Positions 12,931-23,621 of a DNA stretch of 64,000 bases are shown piece by piece (position 1 is the stretch's first letter; each line of letters starts with the position of its first letter). The notes under the pieces were generated by a model. It saw nothing but the letters and a program-made list of their open reading frames with translations, was not told where the DNA came from and ran no database searches. The DNA is from Trichodelitschia bisporula. Lineage: Eukaryota; Ascomycota; Dothideomycetes; Phaeotrichales; Phaeotrichaceae. The stretch covers positions 720,211 through 784,210 of the forward strand of contig ML996691.1 in assembly GCA_010356995.1 (NCBI GenBank), read 5' to 3'. A program made the translations under genes and the position numbers.

Positions 12931-15900
12931 GCCGGCGCCTCGTAGGCTAGTATACAGTAGATCGGCGTCTTTGTCATTGGCGTTTTGATTTGAGCGGCTT
13001 CGTATGCATGACGGGAGCGGGTGGCTTTGGCTTCTGAGTTGGTGTCAATGGAGTTTATTACTTAGGGCGTCATCTCGGAGGAGTATCTGGCGTGATATGG
13101 CTCAACGCATAGCGCACATTTTCGGTTCAGCTATCCCATACGTTTTGTGATCAATGGCATAGCATGACGATGCATTTTGCGGAAAGTCATTTTTAGCGTG
13201 CCATGGGGTGGAACGGGATATGCAGATGCATAGATTGTCTCGGCCCGATGCCTTGATTCATTCAGCCATGCAAAGTGACGGGTAACCTAGGGGTAGAATG
13301 CTATGTGAGTGTGGCAGTGGAACTGCCTGATTTGGACGAGAATCAACCGAAAGCTGGTGGCATGCCTCACGGTCCGTAACGGTTCGCTGCTAGATGGCTG
13401 CATCATGTCATGCTGGAGAGGCAGGCTCTTGGTCATCTACGGTAGTGGACTTGGATACTAAGAACTTACTGTACCGTAACCTCGTTCCGACAAGTCTGCA
13501 GGAACGCAGTGCTCCCGGTGCTTATGCATGATGGTGCCACCGTCGGGAGGTTACCCGCGTCCGGCATCATCCACAGGTGAGGAAGACGTGGACTTGCCAG
13601 CCACTTACGCCTTGATTACGATGCTCTCTGGTATGGCCCACGATTGGGACTGCCACGACTCTGGCAGAAACGATGTTCACCTAGGATCTCTGCAAATCCC
13701 CATCCTGCCCCGATTCATGCATGCCCGACAATCTCGTTTCCCTTGCGAGCGATCATTCAGACCGATGGCTTCCGCGCCGGAATCATTCGCTCTCCTCCCT
13801 CTCGAGCTCAGCTGAATCTGATCGAGCGCTTTTTGAGGAAACAGTGGAGGCTGAGTACATCCGCACGTAGGCGAGGCTGAACACGCCTTGGCCACTTGGG
13901 AAGGCCCCGTCTCAATCACAGGCGCGAGGTAGGGCCGCGGGTCCGTGTGCAGACGGCGTGGCATGAACATCTCCCGCCGTACGGTAGGCTGTGCGCATCT
14001 CCCGTCATCGACGCTGGCTAGCGAGCATCGGACGGATGGATGGAACGTAGTAGAGGGCTAGACTTCTACGGTAAGCGAGAGAAGGTGCTGACGCGGTGCG
14101 ATGGTGATGGAGCACTGTGAGCTAACGATTAGAAAGTTGGAAACACTGTTTGCGTTGCGCGCGGGAAACAAAACACTGTTTGCTGTACATCCGTACTTCG
14201 TACAGGATAGAGAGCGGTTGTCACTCGCGCGCGCGACAAAGGAGTGAACAAACGAGGCTGCCAACTGGCCTTGTTTCGCGCTTTGCTTCCTACCTCCCTT
14301 GAGGCGCGTCACCTGTGCTAAGGTTAACCCAAGTCTCAACAACCAACAAGTTCCAAGACGTTCCAAGGCCGCTTCTAAAGCGTCCGAAACAGGCACAAGC
14401 GTGAGGAAACAAAGGCGTGCATGTTGGTGCAGGTTTGGGGGGCTTGTCAGGGTGAGCAGCTGGGCCAATAAAATGGAGAGAAACAGCATAATACCCTGAC
14501 TCCGGTTTGTTCCAGAGTTCGCCACAGGAGAGGGTCCTAGCGTTACTGGCGCGTGGCTGATACGCTGTCACTGGCTAGTTCCCCTGGCGCTTGGACACTT
14601 CCCGCAGGTCAAGCTTTTTTTGATCGGAGCGAGGGGGAAGGTGACAGACGGGGGGAATGAACGACTCCTGAAGGATACGCAGTACGGAGCATACATTGGG
14701 TTACCTCAGATGGTGAAGGGTAAAGGGCAGGGTGAGAGGATTGAAGGTTGAATGAATTATCATCAACTTGGAGCTACCGTACTACCGTATTCCCTCATGT
14801 GAGAACTCGCTTCTCAACCACCACTTACCCCGCTGTGGTACTCGCGCTGTTGTGTTCGGCAATAAACTAGGCATTCTAGCGCCCCGGTCGTGCAGCAGAA
14901 CCAGCAACTCGATACGGTACGCAGTACGGATGTACTGCGTACGGAGTAGTCACAAAAAAAAAGACGCCGCGCGTGAAGCTCGGCGCATTGTTACTGTCTC
15001 GCCTTCCCCTCCCCCTCCTCCCGCCCCTAACTCCACACATCTTCCTATATTGTTTCAACCCCTGTTGTCAGCTTGACTATCGGCTACTGTGGTATCCACG
15101 CTGACGTCTACCCATTATTCTCCCCACCGGCTAGGCGGCTGGTAAACACCCAGGGCCTCATTCTTGTTCGTAGAGTCAGCAGGAAGTGGAACCCTCCGTC
15201 CCTATTTTCCGACTGAGGGTCCAAATGCGCAAATTTCGCTTGGGGAATGTTTGGAACGTAAGAGCAACGACTGCAGGAGAAGAACCGCAGTGTCCGCGCG
15301 ACTGGGAAAAGGTACCATCAGGATTTGCGGCGTGGTGTCCGCCAGCCTCCGATGCCACCTACTGCTCTAGCTTCTGGTCTGGATGTGTTGGTGCTGGTGG
15401 CGTGTCGGGTGTGCCTGGATGCTCTGTGGCGTGCTGCCGAGCAGAGAGGGGGTTGGCCGCAGATGCAGTTGAGCACCCCCTCTCCCGCCTTCTTCGTCCG
15501 AAATCTTGGATCGGTGCTTTTCCGGGCTGTGGATCCGTCGCGCCAGTGCCCGCATGCGTGCTCCTGACTGGGCCGGTGGGGCGCCGCGCCGCAGCCATGC
15601 CCTCATCCTTCAGCCTTTTCGCCCGCCTGCCTTGCGTGGCCACCCCGGGAACCACCCCCTCAGCACTACCATTCACCCATGGCCTCCTTCACCCCACTTC
15701 CTCTGCTATATCAAGTGCCCCTCCGCTCGCTCCCCTAGTTCATCTTCTCCGCTACCTCCCTCTTTGTCACCCCAGGCTCCATTGTCCACCACACAGCCAC
15801 CGCCCCACCCTCACTCTCTTTGAGCACTTGCTCGTTACATTCATTGTTCCCCCAAGATCACTCCTTTGTGGTGAGCTTTGTGTACAATAGGAAGCCCTGG

Positions 15901-16032
15901 TCGGCCCCTTATACCCTTCGATTCCCCCATCGTCGCGCACTCTGCGAGTTGCCTGTCCTTCCGATCCGAGTCACTCTTGACATTCGCGCAACACAAACAA
16001 AACCACCCGTCCTTACGTACAGATCAACAATC
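12931..16032. other. 3.1-kb gene-free stretch upstream of the GH128 gene
   Basis: No supportable gene. Open frames in it (for example at 15186-15890) are low-complexity and show no family. The stretch has repeated GTAC-centred motifs between about 13370 and 14950, including a perfect hairpin at 14917-14942. Its right part, about 15000-16030, is pyrimidine-rich and likely holds the promoter and a long 5' untranslated region of the hydrolase gene. A possible TATA element (gctatatcaag) lies near 15705. Confidence 0.5.
14917..14942. repeat. Perfect inverted repeat, 11-bp arms, 4-nt loop
   Basis: The arm gtacgcagtac, the loop ggat and the arm gtactgcgtac form an exact hairpin. It lies in a run of related GTACGG/CCGTAC motifs in this gene-free region. 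It could be a remnant of a small inverted-repeat element or a protein-binding site; the sequence does not decide. Confidence 0.75.
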
Positions 16033-17043
16033 ATGTCCGCTCGCTTCATCCAGCTCGGGCTCCTGTCCCTCATTACCGGCACCCTCGCAGCTCCTCGCCA
16101 CTGGCACCGTACATCAGCTGCCGTGAATGAGGCTCCCGCCGACGTCACTACCCAGTATGTCACCGCGACGAACTGGAACACCGTGGTCGTGACCGCCACT
16201 GGCACACCCCCTGCCGCTATCAGCTCCGTTGTCGTGAACCAGGACCGCGCGGTCCCCGTCGCTTCTGCCGCTCCGTCCAGCGATAGCGCCAGCACCGGGT
16301 CTGGCAAGCGCGGCATCGCCTACAATGATGCCACCGTCTGCTCGGCCTTCAGCGGCAAGTCGCAGGTCTCGTGGGCGTTCAACTGGGAGGCTCAGCCCAA
16401 GGGCACCATCCCCAGCGGCTTCGAGTACGTCCCTACGCTGCACGACACCACGTCTGTCTTCACCTCGGTGTGGGACCAGGACGTCAAGGCCGCGCTCGCT
16501 TCCGGATCCAAGCACCTAATGGGCGTCAACGAGCCCGACTACTCCGGTGGCGCCAACCTGTCCCCTGAGGGCGCTGCTGCGGCCCACAAGACGTACCTGC
16601 AAAAGTACGGCAGCCAGGCCAAGCTTGGCTCTCCCAGCGTCACCAACGGCGGTGCTCCCATGGGCCTGGACTACCTCGGCAAGTTCCTGATGGCCTGCTC
16701 GGACTGCCAGATCGACTTCGTGGTATGTATTCCCGGTTTGAGATTTTTATGATCATGTGCTAACCGTTCCCAGCAAATCCACTGGTACAACGATGCCTCG
16801 CTGGTTGACGACTTCAAGAACCACATCCAGCAGGCGTACAAGCTCTCCAACAAGCCGATCTGGCTCACCGAGTTCGGCGCGACCGGCTCTGATGCTGCTG
16901 TTGATGCCTTCCTGAGGGAGGTCCTGCCGTGGTTGGACTCTCAGTCCTATGTCGAGCGCTACGCTTACTTCTACGCTGCTTCTGGCAAGCTCATCAGTGG
17001 CTCTGGCCTGAGCAGCTATGGCAGTACCTATGCTACTTTGTAA
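16033..17043 (+). CDS. Secreted GH128-type glycoside hydrolase (Asl1-like beta-1,3-glucanase family)
   Basis: Exons are 16033-16722 and 16774-17043. The 51-bp intron gtatgt...ttcccag joins DFV to QIHWYND. The product is 319 residues. A signal peptide covers residues 1-20 (MSARFIQLGLLSLITGTLAA). A Ser/Ala/Thr-rich linker runs to about residue 91, and the catalytic domain begins KRGIAYNDA. Two glutamates fit the general acid and the nucleophile of a (beta/alpha)8 retaining enzyme: E167 in GVNEPDYSG and E263 in WLTEFGATG. Known relatives (Schizosaccharomyces Asl1, GH128) act on beta-1,3-glucan of cell walls. An in-frame upstream ATG at 15820 exists, but it would bury the signal peptide, so 16033 was chosen. 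A long gene-free region precedes it. Confidence 0.88.
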
Positions 17044-17620
17044 GGTATCAGCGTTGGGGAGAACAGCGTGTGAAACTTAAAAATTCTTGTAAATAAATGA
17101 AGGGTTCCCTTTCAAACAGTGACGAGTGTCCTTGGTGGACAGCTTGTCGTTTCTGGTCGAACTTCTAAGGTGTTTTGCAAAACGGAAAACATGTGCATCT
17201 GGAGTAAGAATAGATGGGGCCAGCATGGAGCTGAGCCATTGGCAAACAATATCATTTCTTGATGTTGGATCTCATTCGTCGTCGTCGGTGACTCGTGAAC
17301 AGCATTTTGCATCGACTGATCAGTTGGGTCGAGTCTGTAAGTGAACTGATTGGAGTTTCTCCTTTGGCTGTAAAGAGCGATGCGTCCATGCAAGTACTCT
17401 AAATTAAGCCACTTGAAGTAATTGTCGAATGCCAGATCCCGTGGTAAACAAGAGTTACGTACGGATGTACGTCGTTTCGGCTTGAAGTCGAAGCTGACCG
17501 GACGTCGTCGCGGCGCTTCGAAACACCCCTCTCCCGATTGGTCCCGTACTCAAGAAAACGGCTTGGCAACAACCACGGCGTCAACCTCATCGCAGAACTC
17601 TGGGGATAACCCACTCGCCT
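17044..17620. promoter_or_regulatory. Upstream region of the complex I 24-kDa gene, with an inverted CCAAT box
   Basis: There is no gene in the 577 bp between the two coding regions. An inverted CCAAT box (ATTGG at 17537-17541) lies about 80 bp before the start codon. CCAAT boxes bound by the HAP complex commonly control respiratory genes in ascomycetes, so this is a plausible but unproven control site. Confidence 0.4.
17092..17097 (+). terminator. Putative poly(A) signal AATAAA of the GH128 gene
   Basis: The canonical AATAAA hexamer lies 49 bp after the stop codon, in an A-rich stretch. Confidence 0.5.
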
Positions 17621-18627
17621 ATGTCAACAGTCCGCTCCGCAATGGCGTCAATGTTCAATCCTCTCAGGTTACGGCCCGCCCTGCGGAGCGTGCGAGCTCC
17701 AAGTCGCGCTCCCGTGCGCTTCTTCGTCGCCAATGGCCGCCGCAGCAGTGCTGCCATCCAAGTGGTAAGGTCATCCAACTGCGAAGATCTGCGGCGGGGA
17801 AGAAGCTGCTGCTCTGTGATGGACACCAGGCTGATGATACCGTCTGAACAGCATCGCGATACGCCTGAGAATAACCCATCCATCCCTTTCAAGTTCACGC
17901 CTCAGAACGAGAAGCTTATCCAGGAGATTATCGCCCGCTACCCGAGCCAGTACAAGAAGGCAGCCGTGATGCCGCTGCTGGACCTCGGACAGAGGCAGCA
18001 TGGATTTGCTAGTATCAGCGTCATGAATGAGGTTGCCAGGATACTGGAGATGCCGCCTATGCGCGTGTATGAGGTTGCCACATTCTACACAATGTACAAT
18101 CGCAACCCGATTGGCCGCTTCCACATTCAGTGCTGCACGACGGTAGGTCCCCAAAGTTCTTGTACATAGGTATCATATCCGATCTCTAACATACCTAGAC
18201 GCCTTGCATGCTCCGCGACAGCGATGGCATCATGCGCGCCATCGAGGACACTCTCGGCGTACACCACGGCGAGACCACTGCTGACGGTCTCTTTACGTTC
18301 ACCGAAGTCGAGTGCCTGGGTGCTTGCGCTAATGCACCCATGGTGCAAATTAACGATGACTACTACGAGGATCTGACCTACGAGACGACGGTCGAGCTGC
18401 TGAAGGCTCTGCGTTCCGCCGCCGAGTCAACAGCTCCGACGGAAGGCCGCAAGGACCATGTTACGGGAAACATCACCTCTGAAGGCCTGAAGGGTGTGCC
18501 CCAGCCAGGTCCGCTGAGCGGTCGGCACAGCTGCGAGCCTGCGGCTGGGTTGACGTCACTGAAGAATGTGGGGGCGATTGACTGGAAGGCGGGGCTACGG
18601 ACTGACGGGGCGCTCGACCAGAAGTAG
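17621..18627 (+). CDS. nuo24: NADH dehydrogenase (complex I) 24-kDa [2Fe-2S] subunit, NDUFV2/NuoE homologue
   Basis: Exons are 17621-17764, 17852-18142 and 18199-18627, giving 287 residues. The first ~48 residues are rich in R, S and A with no acids (mitochondrial presequence). The mature part starts [15 protein letters not shown]. The [2Fe-2S] (N1a) cluster ligands are visible: C143 and C148 in CTTTPC, which is formed across intron 2, and C184 and C188 in [10 protein letters not shown]. The subunit belongs to the NADH-oxidising module of complex I at the inner membrane. Intron 1 (87 bp, gtaagg...acag) is a multiple of three and has no stop, so its removal rests on the fit to the family rather than on frame. 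An alternative start is M at 17642. The C-terminal tail after about residue 225 is variable in the family. Confidence 0.93.
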
Positions 18628-19320
18628 ACCTTTGCGTTGGACCTCAACTAAGCAGTTGTATGTACATCAAGTCCTGGCAAGGCTCCTGCATTTCTGCGGA
18701 CTTTATTGTGAGATGCTGCGCTGAACGCTGAACGTTTAGGTGGTACTAATAAACGCTTTGCGTGCCTGTCTGACCTGTGATATATGCTCCTTCCCAGAAG
18801 CCTGGTGGATAGTATTATCGATTGGTCGCGTAGTAGGGCCCAGTCTCCCTCCGTTTCATCATGTACCCTTCTTTGACTCACTGACAATTTGAGATGTATT
18901 CGAAGGGCGCACTTAGATCTCGATCCCCTCATAAGATCGACTGAGGTTGCCTACTGTCTTGCTCTTCTCGACACTGAGCACTTTTCGTCAGAGGAAAGGT
19001 CTGACCATGGTGTCCTTCTTAGGCATGACTTTAATTTCCCAGTCTGATTGCACAAGATGATGCGTCTTTGAGATGCAAAGCGTGTCGGCTGCACCTTCCC
19101 GTACTTATTTTTTGCCCCACGTTGTGCAAGAGAAGGCACGTTCAACGGTAAGTATATACCTCCCCTTCGCTCTTTCCCTCTCGCCATCGATTAGCTCATG
19201 CAAATAGACCTTGCTTTGTGGGATCAACCGCAGACAACGGCCCCTAGAACTTCTGCATCACGGACCAACTTCACCATTCCACTCGTTTTCCGCTCCCACA
19301 ACGGCACACGTATAGACAGT
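18628..19320. other. Intergenic region before the orphan secreted gene
   Basis: No gene is supported in these 693 bp. Near its right end, 19148-19207 has the form of an intron in the 5' untranslated region (gtaagtatat...aaatag). A TATATA run at 19153-19158 could alternatively be a TATA element. Both readings are weak. Confidence 0.3.
18748..18753 (+). terminator. Putative poly(A) signal AATAAA of nuo24
   Basis: AATAAA lies 121 bp after the stop codon of the complex I subunit gene. Confidence 0.4.
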
Positions 19321-20571
19321 ATGATCGGAACTCTTGTCACGGCCCTTGTCTTCAGCCTGGTGCGGTTCACTGCGTCTGTCAATGGATCTCCGGTCCATCT
19401 GCTCGAAGATTCGTGTAAGCTGCTGACCTCCTCCGATTACATATTGCACCAGCTAATGCGCCTAGTAGCAAAGCGCTCCTGCAATTGGAACATCGGTTGT
19501 GTTGCTGGTGAGTGGCTTGTCCCTCTACCCTTCAAAGCTAGCCTTTTCCTCGTTTCAAGTTACACCTGTTATCTGCTCGTACGACATGGCCCCTCACAAG
19601 CATATGAACCTTTTGAAGCTATGTCAAATTTGCTAACATCCTCGGAAGATGGTCTGAACCCGCGCCATCAGTATTCCAACAATGCCTCCTGTCTTCTGGC
19701 CTGGGAGTTGTCTTCTAGCTTCCAGGAAACCCTTCCGGGCGCTCCACACCCTCAATCCAACCTCACAGATTACCAATCCATCTGGAAGAATGTTCTCGGT
19801 ATAAACACGGATGCGATTAAGAAGGTCATGGAACCACACGATGGCTGTACTATCAACCAGGATTACATTAGCATCTGGGAGCACATCTACCGGTACCGTA
19901 CCAACGTCTTTGTGACCCAGCTTCTGAAGGCACTTCGACCGTCGAACGGTACTTTTGCCATGCTCTGCCACACTGTGGACTTTCCCCGCTTCAGGTTGCT
20001 CAACGGTCATCAGGATATCTACCCTAACAACTACTGGGAAACCGCAGACCTCCAAGATGTTGTGTGTGGACCCCGCTACCCAGCGCAAACCGTGGCATTT
20101 CAAGGGATGTATCCAATCGGCGGATCCATACCAGCTAGCCTCCACGATGAGTTCTATCAAGCAGAGTCTAGCCGTTTTGCATGGCTGACTCTTGCTGCCT
20201 ACATCTCCTACGGTAGTCCCACGCTCATGAAACAGACGTGCGAAAACGTTGGCGACTCTTGGGCACCAGCAGTTAGTGGGACAAACTACTCGGTGCCAGT
20301 ATTCCAGAAAATTCTCTGCGCACATCAAGATCTGCGGGTGAGCAACGGAACTATCAGCAGGAATGTCCTCTCGGCTACCACTAGCACGTTTGTCACTCAG
20401 CTGTGGTCCTTGAGCAACTCTACCGACTTCTCCCGCTTCGTGTGCAGCAGCTCAGACCACAAGCGCTTGGGCAATTTCAACGTACGAGGGTTGCATGAAG
20501 TCAGTCTTGACTTTGCGCAGATGACATTGGACATACTGAGGCGGTGCAAGGCTGCGAATCCACCCGTCTAG
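19321..20571 (+). CDS. Unrecognised secreted, Cys-containing glycoprotein
   Basis: I do not recognise the family. A three-exon model fits: 19321-19414, 19466-19507 and 19649-20571, giving 352 residues. Splicing removes 51 and 141 bp and yields EDSLAKRSCNWNIGCVADGLNPRH. The N-terminus MIGTLVTALVFSLVRFTASV looks like a signal peptide. The rest has around ten cysteines and six N-glycosylation sequons (NAS, NLT, NGT twice, NYS, NST) and no membrane span, so it is likely exported or wall-associated. Two stretches resemble each other, TNVFVTQLLKAL and TSTFVTQLWSL, each followed by a Cys, which hints at an internal duplication. The neighbours are a respiratory gene and a secreted oxidase, which says little about function. 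The whole region 19198-20571 is also open without splicing, so intron positions are less certain than elsewhere. Confidence 0.6.
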   Translation: MIGTLVTALVFSLVRFTASVNGSPVHLLEDSCKLLTSSDYILHQLMRLVAKRSCNWNIGCVAGEWLVPLPFKASLFLVSSYTCYLLVRHGPSQAYEPFEAMSNLLTSSEDGLNPRHQYSNNASCLLAWELSSSFQETLPGAPHPQSNLTDYQSIWKNVLGINTDAIKKVMEPHDGCTINQDYISIWEHIYRYRTNVFVTQLLKALRPSNGTFAMLCHTVDFPRFRLLNGHQDIYPNNYWETADLQDVVCGPRYPAQTVAFQGMYPIGGSIPASLHDEFYQAESSRFAWLTLAAYISYGSPTLMKQTCENVGDSWAPAVSGTNYSVPVFQKILCAHQDLRVSNGTISRNVLSATTSTFVTQLWSLSNSTDFSRFVCSSSDHKRLGNFNVRGLHEVSLDFAQMTLDILRRCKAANPPV

Positions 20572-21607
20572 TGTGAACATATAGCGGGTTGGGGATACTC
20601 TTATCTAGTGCACGCATCTAGTAACTGGATGTAACACTCGGCAAATAAAACGTGTTTTTCTTGTGTCTATCATCCCCAGAGTGATCTATGACCTGGAAAA
20701 GGACGGTCATATGGTCATACGAGCTGTGTACCGTGGAACGACCGAACTTCCACTATCAGTCTGTAGAATTCTAACAATGTTGCATTCATGGGCTGACCAT
20801 TTGGCTTAGGTCTTGAACACTCACTCGATACTCAGCGTTCTTCTGGCGTAGTTCAATATTATACACTCGGGCAACCTTGGCCGTCTTGGGATGCCCTTTC
20901 TATATTTGGTGATGAGGTAATGTGAACTTACCACGCGAGATCATTCATCCCCATTGACTTGAATCAAGGCCCGGAGTATTGGAGCCAACGTTCTAGTTAC
21001 CATAACTTGACAGTGTCACATGCAGTCTCCGGGCTTATAGCAAATTGCCGACCAGCTTATCGCACCTGAAGTTGAGACCACATCGCGGTCAGGTACATGC
21101 ACGGAGCCATCTGAACGATCTCTGGAACGATCGATTTGATCTCGGAGATCCTGTCTCGTTTCACTAGATCTGAGTGAAAGGCTACACAAGCGTCTAGCAG
21201 CCCCGGAAAACCCAGGGCACCTCGGAGAAAGCAAGCTGCTGGCCCTAAGATCTCCCCTGGCCATCCATGCCTACAGTATATTAAAACTCTTAAAGTCCAC
21301 GCCGCAAACCCACCTCCGTTCCGCATTTCAGCATAAACTTGCGAACGCACGAGTCCTTAACCCTACGCTAGGTAAAATATTCTACCCCTCATTAGACAGT
21401 TGCCCCAAGTAGCATGGTTCGTCGGCGATTTTACTCTCCTTCCCCATTGACAATGCTTCCACGATGCTTGGACCGATACCGAACCCTCACGAGCTTCTTA
21501 TCCACTATGTTAATTTAACCTCACCCCATGCTGCCATATAGTATGAGATTGCATAATACCACCGCCCTCCCGCCAGATCTTGCGCACCGTCCCACACACG
21601 AGATCTA
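20572..21607. other. Gene-free region before the FAD oxidase gene
   Basis: About 1 kb. Apart from the poly(A) signal near its left end I see no coding sequence, repeat or RNA gene. Short antisense frames (21016-21350) lack any family resemblance. Confidence 0.5.
20644..20649 (+). terminator. Putative poly(A) signal AATAAA of the orphan secreted gene
   Basis: AATAAA lies 73 bp after the stop codon in an A-rich stretch, which supports the 3' end of this gene. Confidence 0.45.
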
Positions 21608-23460
21608 ATGCTCGCCTCCCTCAGCGGAGCACTGCTCCTCGCCAGCGCCGCATCTGCCTCTAAACTTTCCCTCGCATCCGCGGACTGCAAACTCATCCCC
21701 GGATCACCGGCTTGGCCGTCTCCCGGCGAATGGGACGCCCTAAACCAAACCATCAGCGGCCGTCTCCTGCGCCCGCGCCCTCCAGCTGCCGCATGCCACG
21801 AGGCATTCGCAGAATTTAGCGATGGGGTATGCACGACAGTGCGCACGCGGTGGAATAGCAGCCAGTGGCACTCCGAGCAGCCAGCAAGCAACATGTGGCA
21901 AAACTTCAATGGGTACAGTTGCTTGCCGACAGAGGAGGCGCCGTGTTCGGATGGGGGGTATCCTGTATACGTCGTGTCCGCGAGGGAGAGGGCGCATATC
22001 GTTGCAGCAGTGAAGTTTGCGAAGGAGAAGGGGGTTAGGTTGAATATCAAGAGTACGGGACATGACTTTTTAGGGAGGTAGGTTCGCAGGCTGCGCTTGA
22101 GGAAGATGGACTAATGCGTTCCAGGTCTGTGCAGCCCAAGAGCCTCTCTATCTGGACACATCAGCTAAAGTCTACTGAATGGCATCCCGTCGGTTACCAG
22201 CCCAAGGGTTGTGATTTCATGATCAGAGAGCCGGCCGTGACCTTTGAATCCGGCGCTCAGATGGGGGAGTTGTACGCCCAGGCAAAGGAGCGGAAGCTTA
22301 TGATTGTCGGAGGTGACAGCAAGACTGTTAGCGGCGGGGGTTATCTTACCGGTGGCGGCCATTCACCGCTGAGTCCGAAATATGGTATGGGCGCAGACCA
22401 GGTCCTTGAGATCGAGGCGGTGCTGGCGAGCGGTGAAGTGATAACGGCGAACGAATGTCAGAACCAGGACTTGTTCTGGGCTATGCGCGGAGTAAGTCAT
22501 CTCCCTGTTAGTACGGACATCAAGCTAATGTAATTATAGGGAGGTGGCTCAACTTTCGGCGTCGTAACAAACTTCACTGTTCGGGCCCTACCCGAAGTCC
22601 CTATCACGGTGTGGTTCGGCACGCTGAGGAGCAACGCCAGCGCTGAGGCAAAGTGGGATGTCGTAACGCACATCTTCCGAGAATGGCCGAAACTGGGCTC
22701 CGAAGGCATCAGCGGCTACCTCATCGGCAACCCGTGGTCAACGATCAATGTGCCGACCCTTCAGATCATCATGCCAAACACTACATCTCGGGATGACCTA
22801 CAGAAACTCATGGACCCCTTTGTCGCGGGTGCAAATAATGCCACCGGTGGCCAGCCCATTTTACGAGGCGGGTCTACCTTCTACAGCGGCTACGGCAACT
22901 TCCAAGTACCACGTACCAATTTAACCCGTGCACGCGATCCTACATCCACATTTCCCGGCACCGGCCAGTCGAAGCTGATCACATCGTGGCTGTGGGATAC
23001 CGAGGCGCTCGCGAGTCCAAATCTCAAGCAGGCACTTATGGGCTCTACGGACAACGAGACGCTCCTTTTCACCGACTTCACGGCGGGCCCGGGAACCCAT
23101 TCCCCGCCGTTTATGCGCGGAGGCGGCAACGCTGTCAATCCCGCGTGGCGGACAGCATGGGTTCGCCCCGCGGCGGAGATGAATTGGAAGGGTCGAGATT
23201 TGGACAAGTTAAGAGAGCGGATGGCGACGCTGAAGACGTTTGAGCGGGCGCTGATTAGCCTTGCGCCTGAAGGGGGGACGTATGGGAATGAGGCGGACTT
23301 CAGCGCGGATAATTGGCAGCACAAGTTTTATGGGAGTAATTATCCTACGCTTTTGGAGATCAAGCGCAGGGTGGATCCCGACGACGTCTTTTGGTGTCGG
23401 ACTTGCGTTGGCAGTGAAGGGTGGGAGGAGACTGAGGAAGGACAGCTTTGTAGGGTATAG
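21608..23460 (+). CDS. Secreted FAD-linked oxidase (PCMH-type FAD domain plus BBE C-terminus)
   Basis: Exons are 21608-22077, 22125-22491 and 22540-23460, giving 585 residues. Introns of 47 and 48 bp join GHDFLGR-SVQPKS and FWAMRG-GGGSTFGV. A signal peptide covers residues 1 to about 18 (MLASLSGALLLASAASAS). The PCMH FAD-binding domain spans roughly residues 110-310, with the STGHDFLGRS motif (H152 is the expected site of histidyl-FAD linkage), LTGGGHSPLSPKYGMGADQV and the RGGGGSTFGVV loop. The berberine-bridge-type C-terminus ends near NYPTLLEIKRRVDPDDVFWC. The cysteine used for the second flavin bond in berberine bridge enzymes is absent from the LTGGGHS region, so a single covalent bond is expected. 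Such enzymes oxidise sugars, alcohols or secondary metabolites with O2. The substrate is unknown, and there is no biosynthetic cluster around it. Confidence 0.9.
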
Positions 23461-23621
23461 AATAGACTGTACAATAATTGGAATCTTCCGCGTAGATTGT
23501 ACAAGCCTGGTGAACATGAGCATATGCGCCCGTAGAACCTGCACGCCGTAGCCATCAGTCCTCTACGTCTATCAATCAGCCTTTTGTGCGCCAAACGTAG
23601 CACTCAATCCCTTTGTTCAAG

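Noticed and set aside
15186-15890. 234-codon plus-strand open frame upstream of the GH128 gene
   Set aside because: Low-complexity, Cys/Pro/Ala/Leu-rich and without codon periodicity or homology. It overlaps the pyrimidine-rich leader of the hydrolase gene.
15820-16032. In-frame upstream start for the GH128 protein
   Set aside because: It would put 71 residues before a clean signal peptide that begins exactly at the ATG of 16033.
16033-23460. A secondary-metabolite or catabolic cluster built from the GH128, orphan and FAD-oxidase genes
   Set aside because: A conserved complex I subunit lies among them, and there is no synthase, P450, transporter or regulator. A chance grouping of secreted proteins is the simpler reading.
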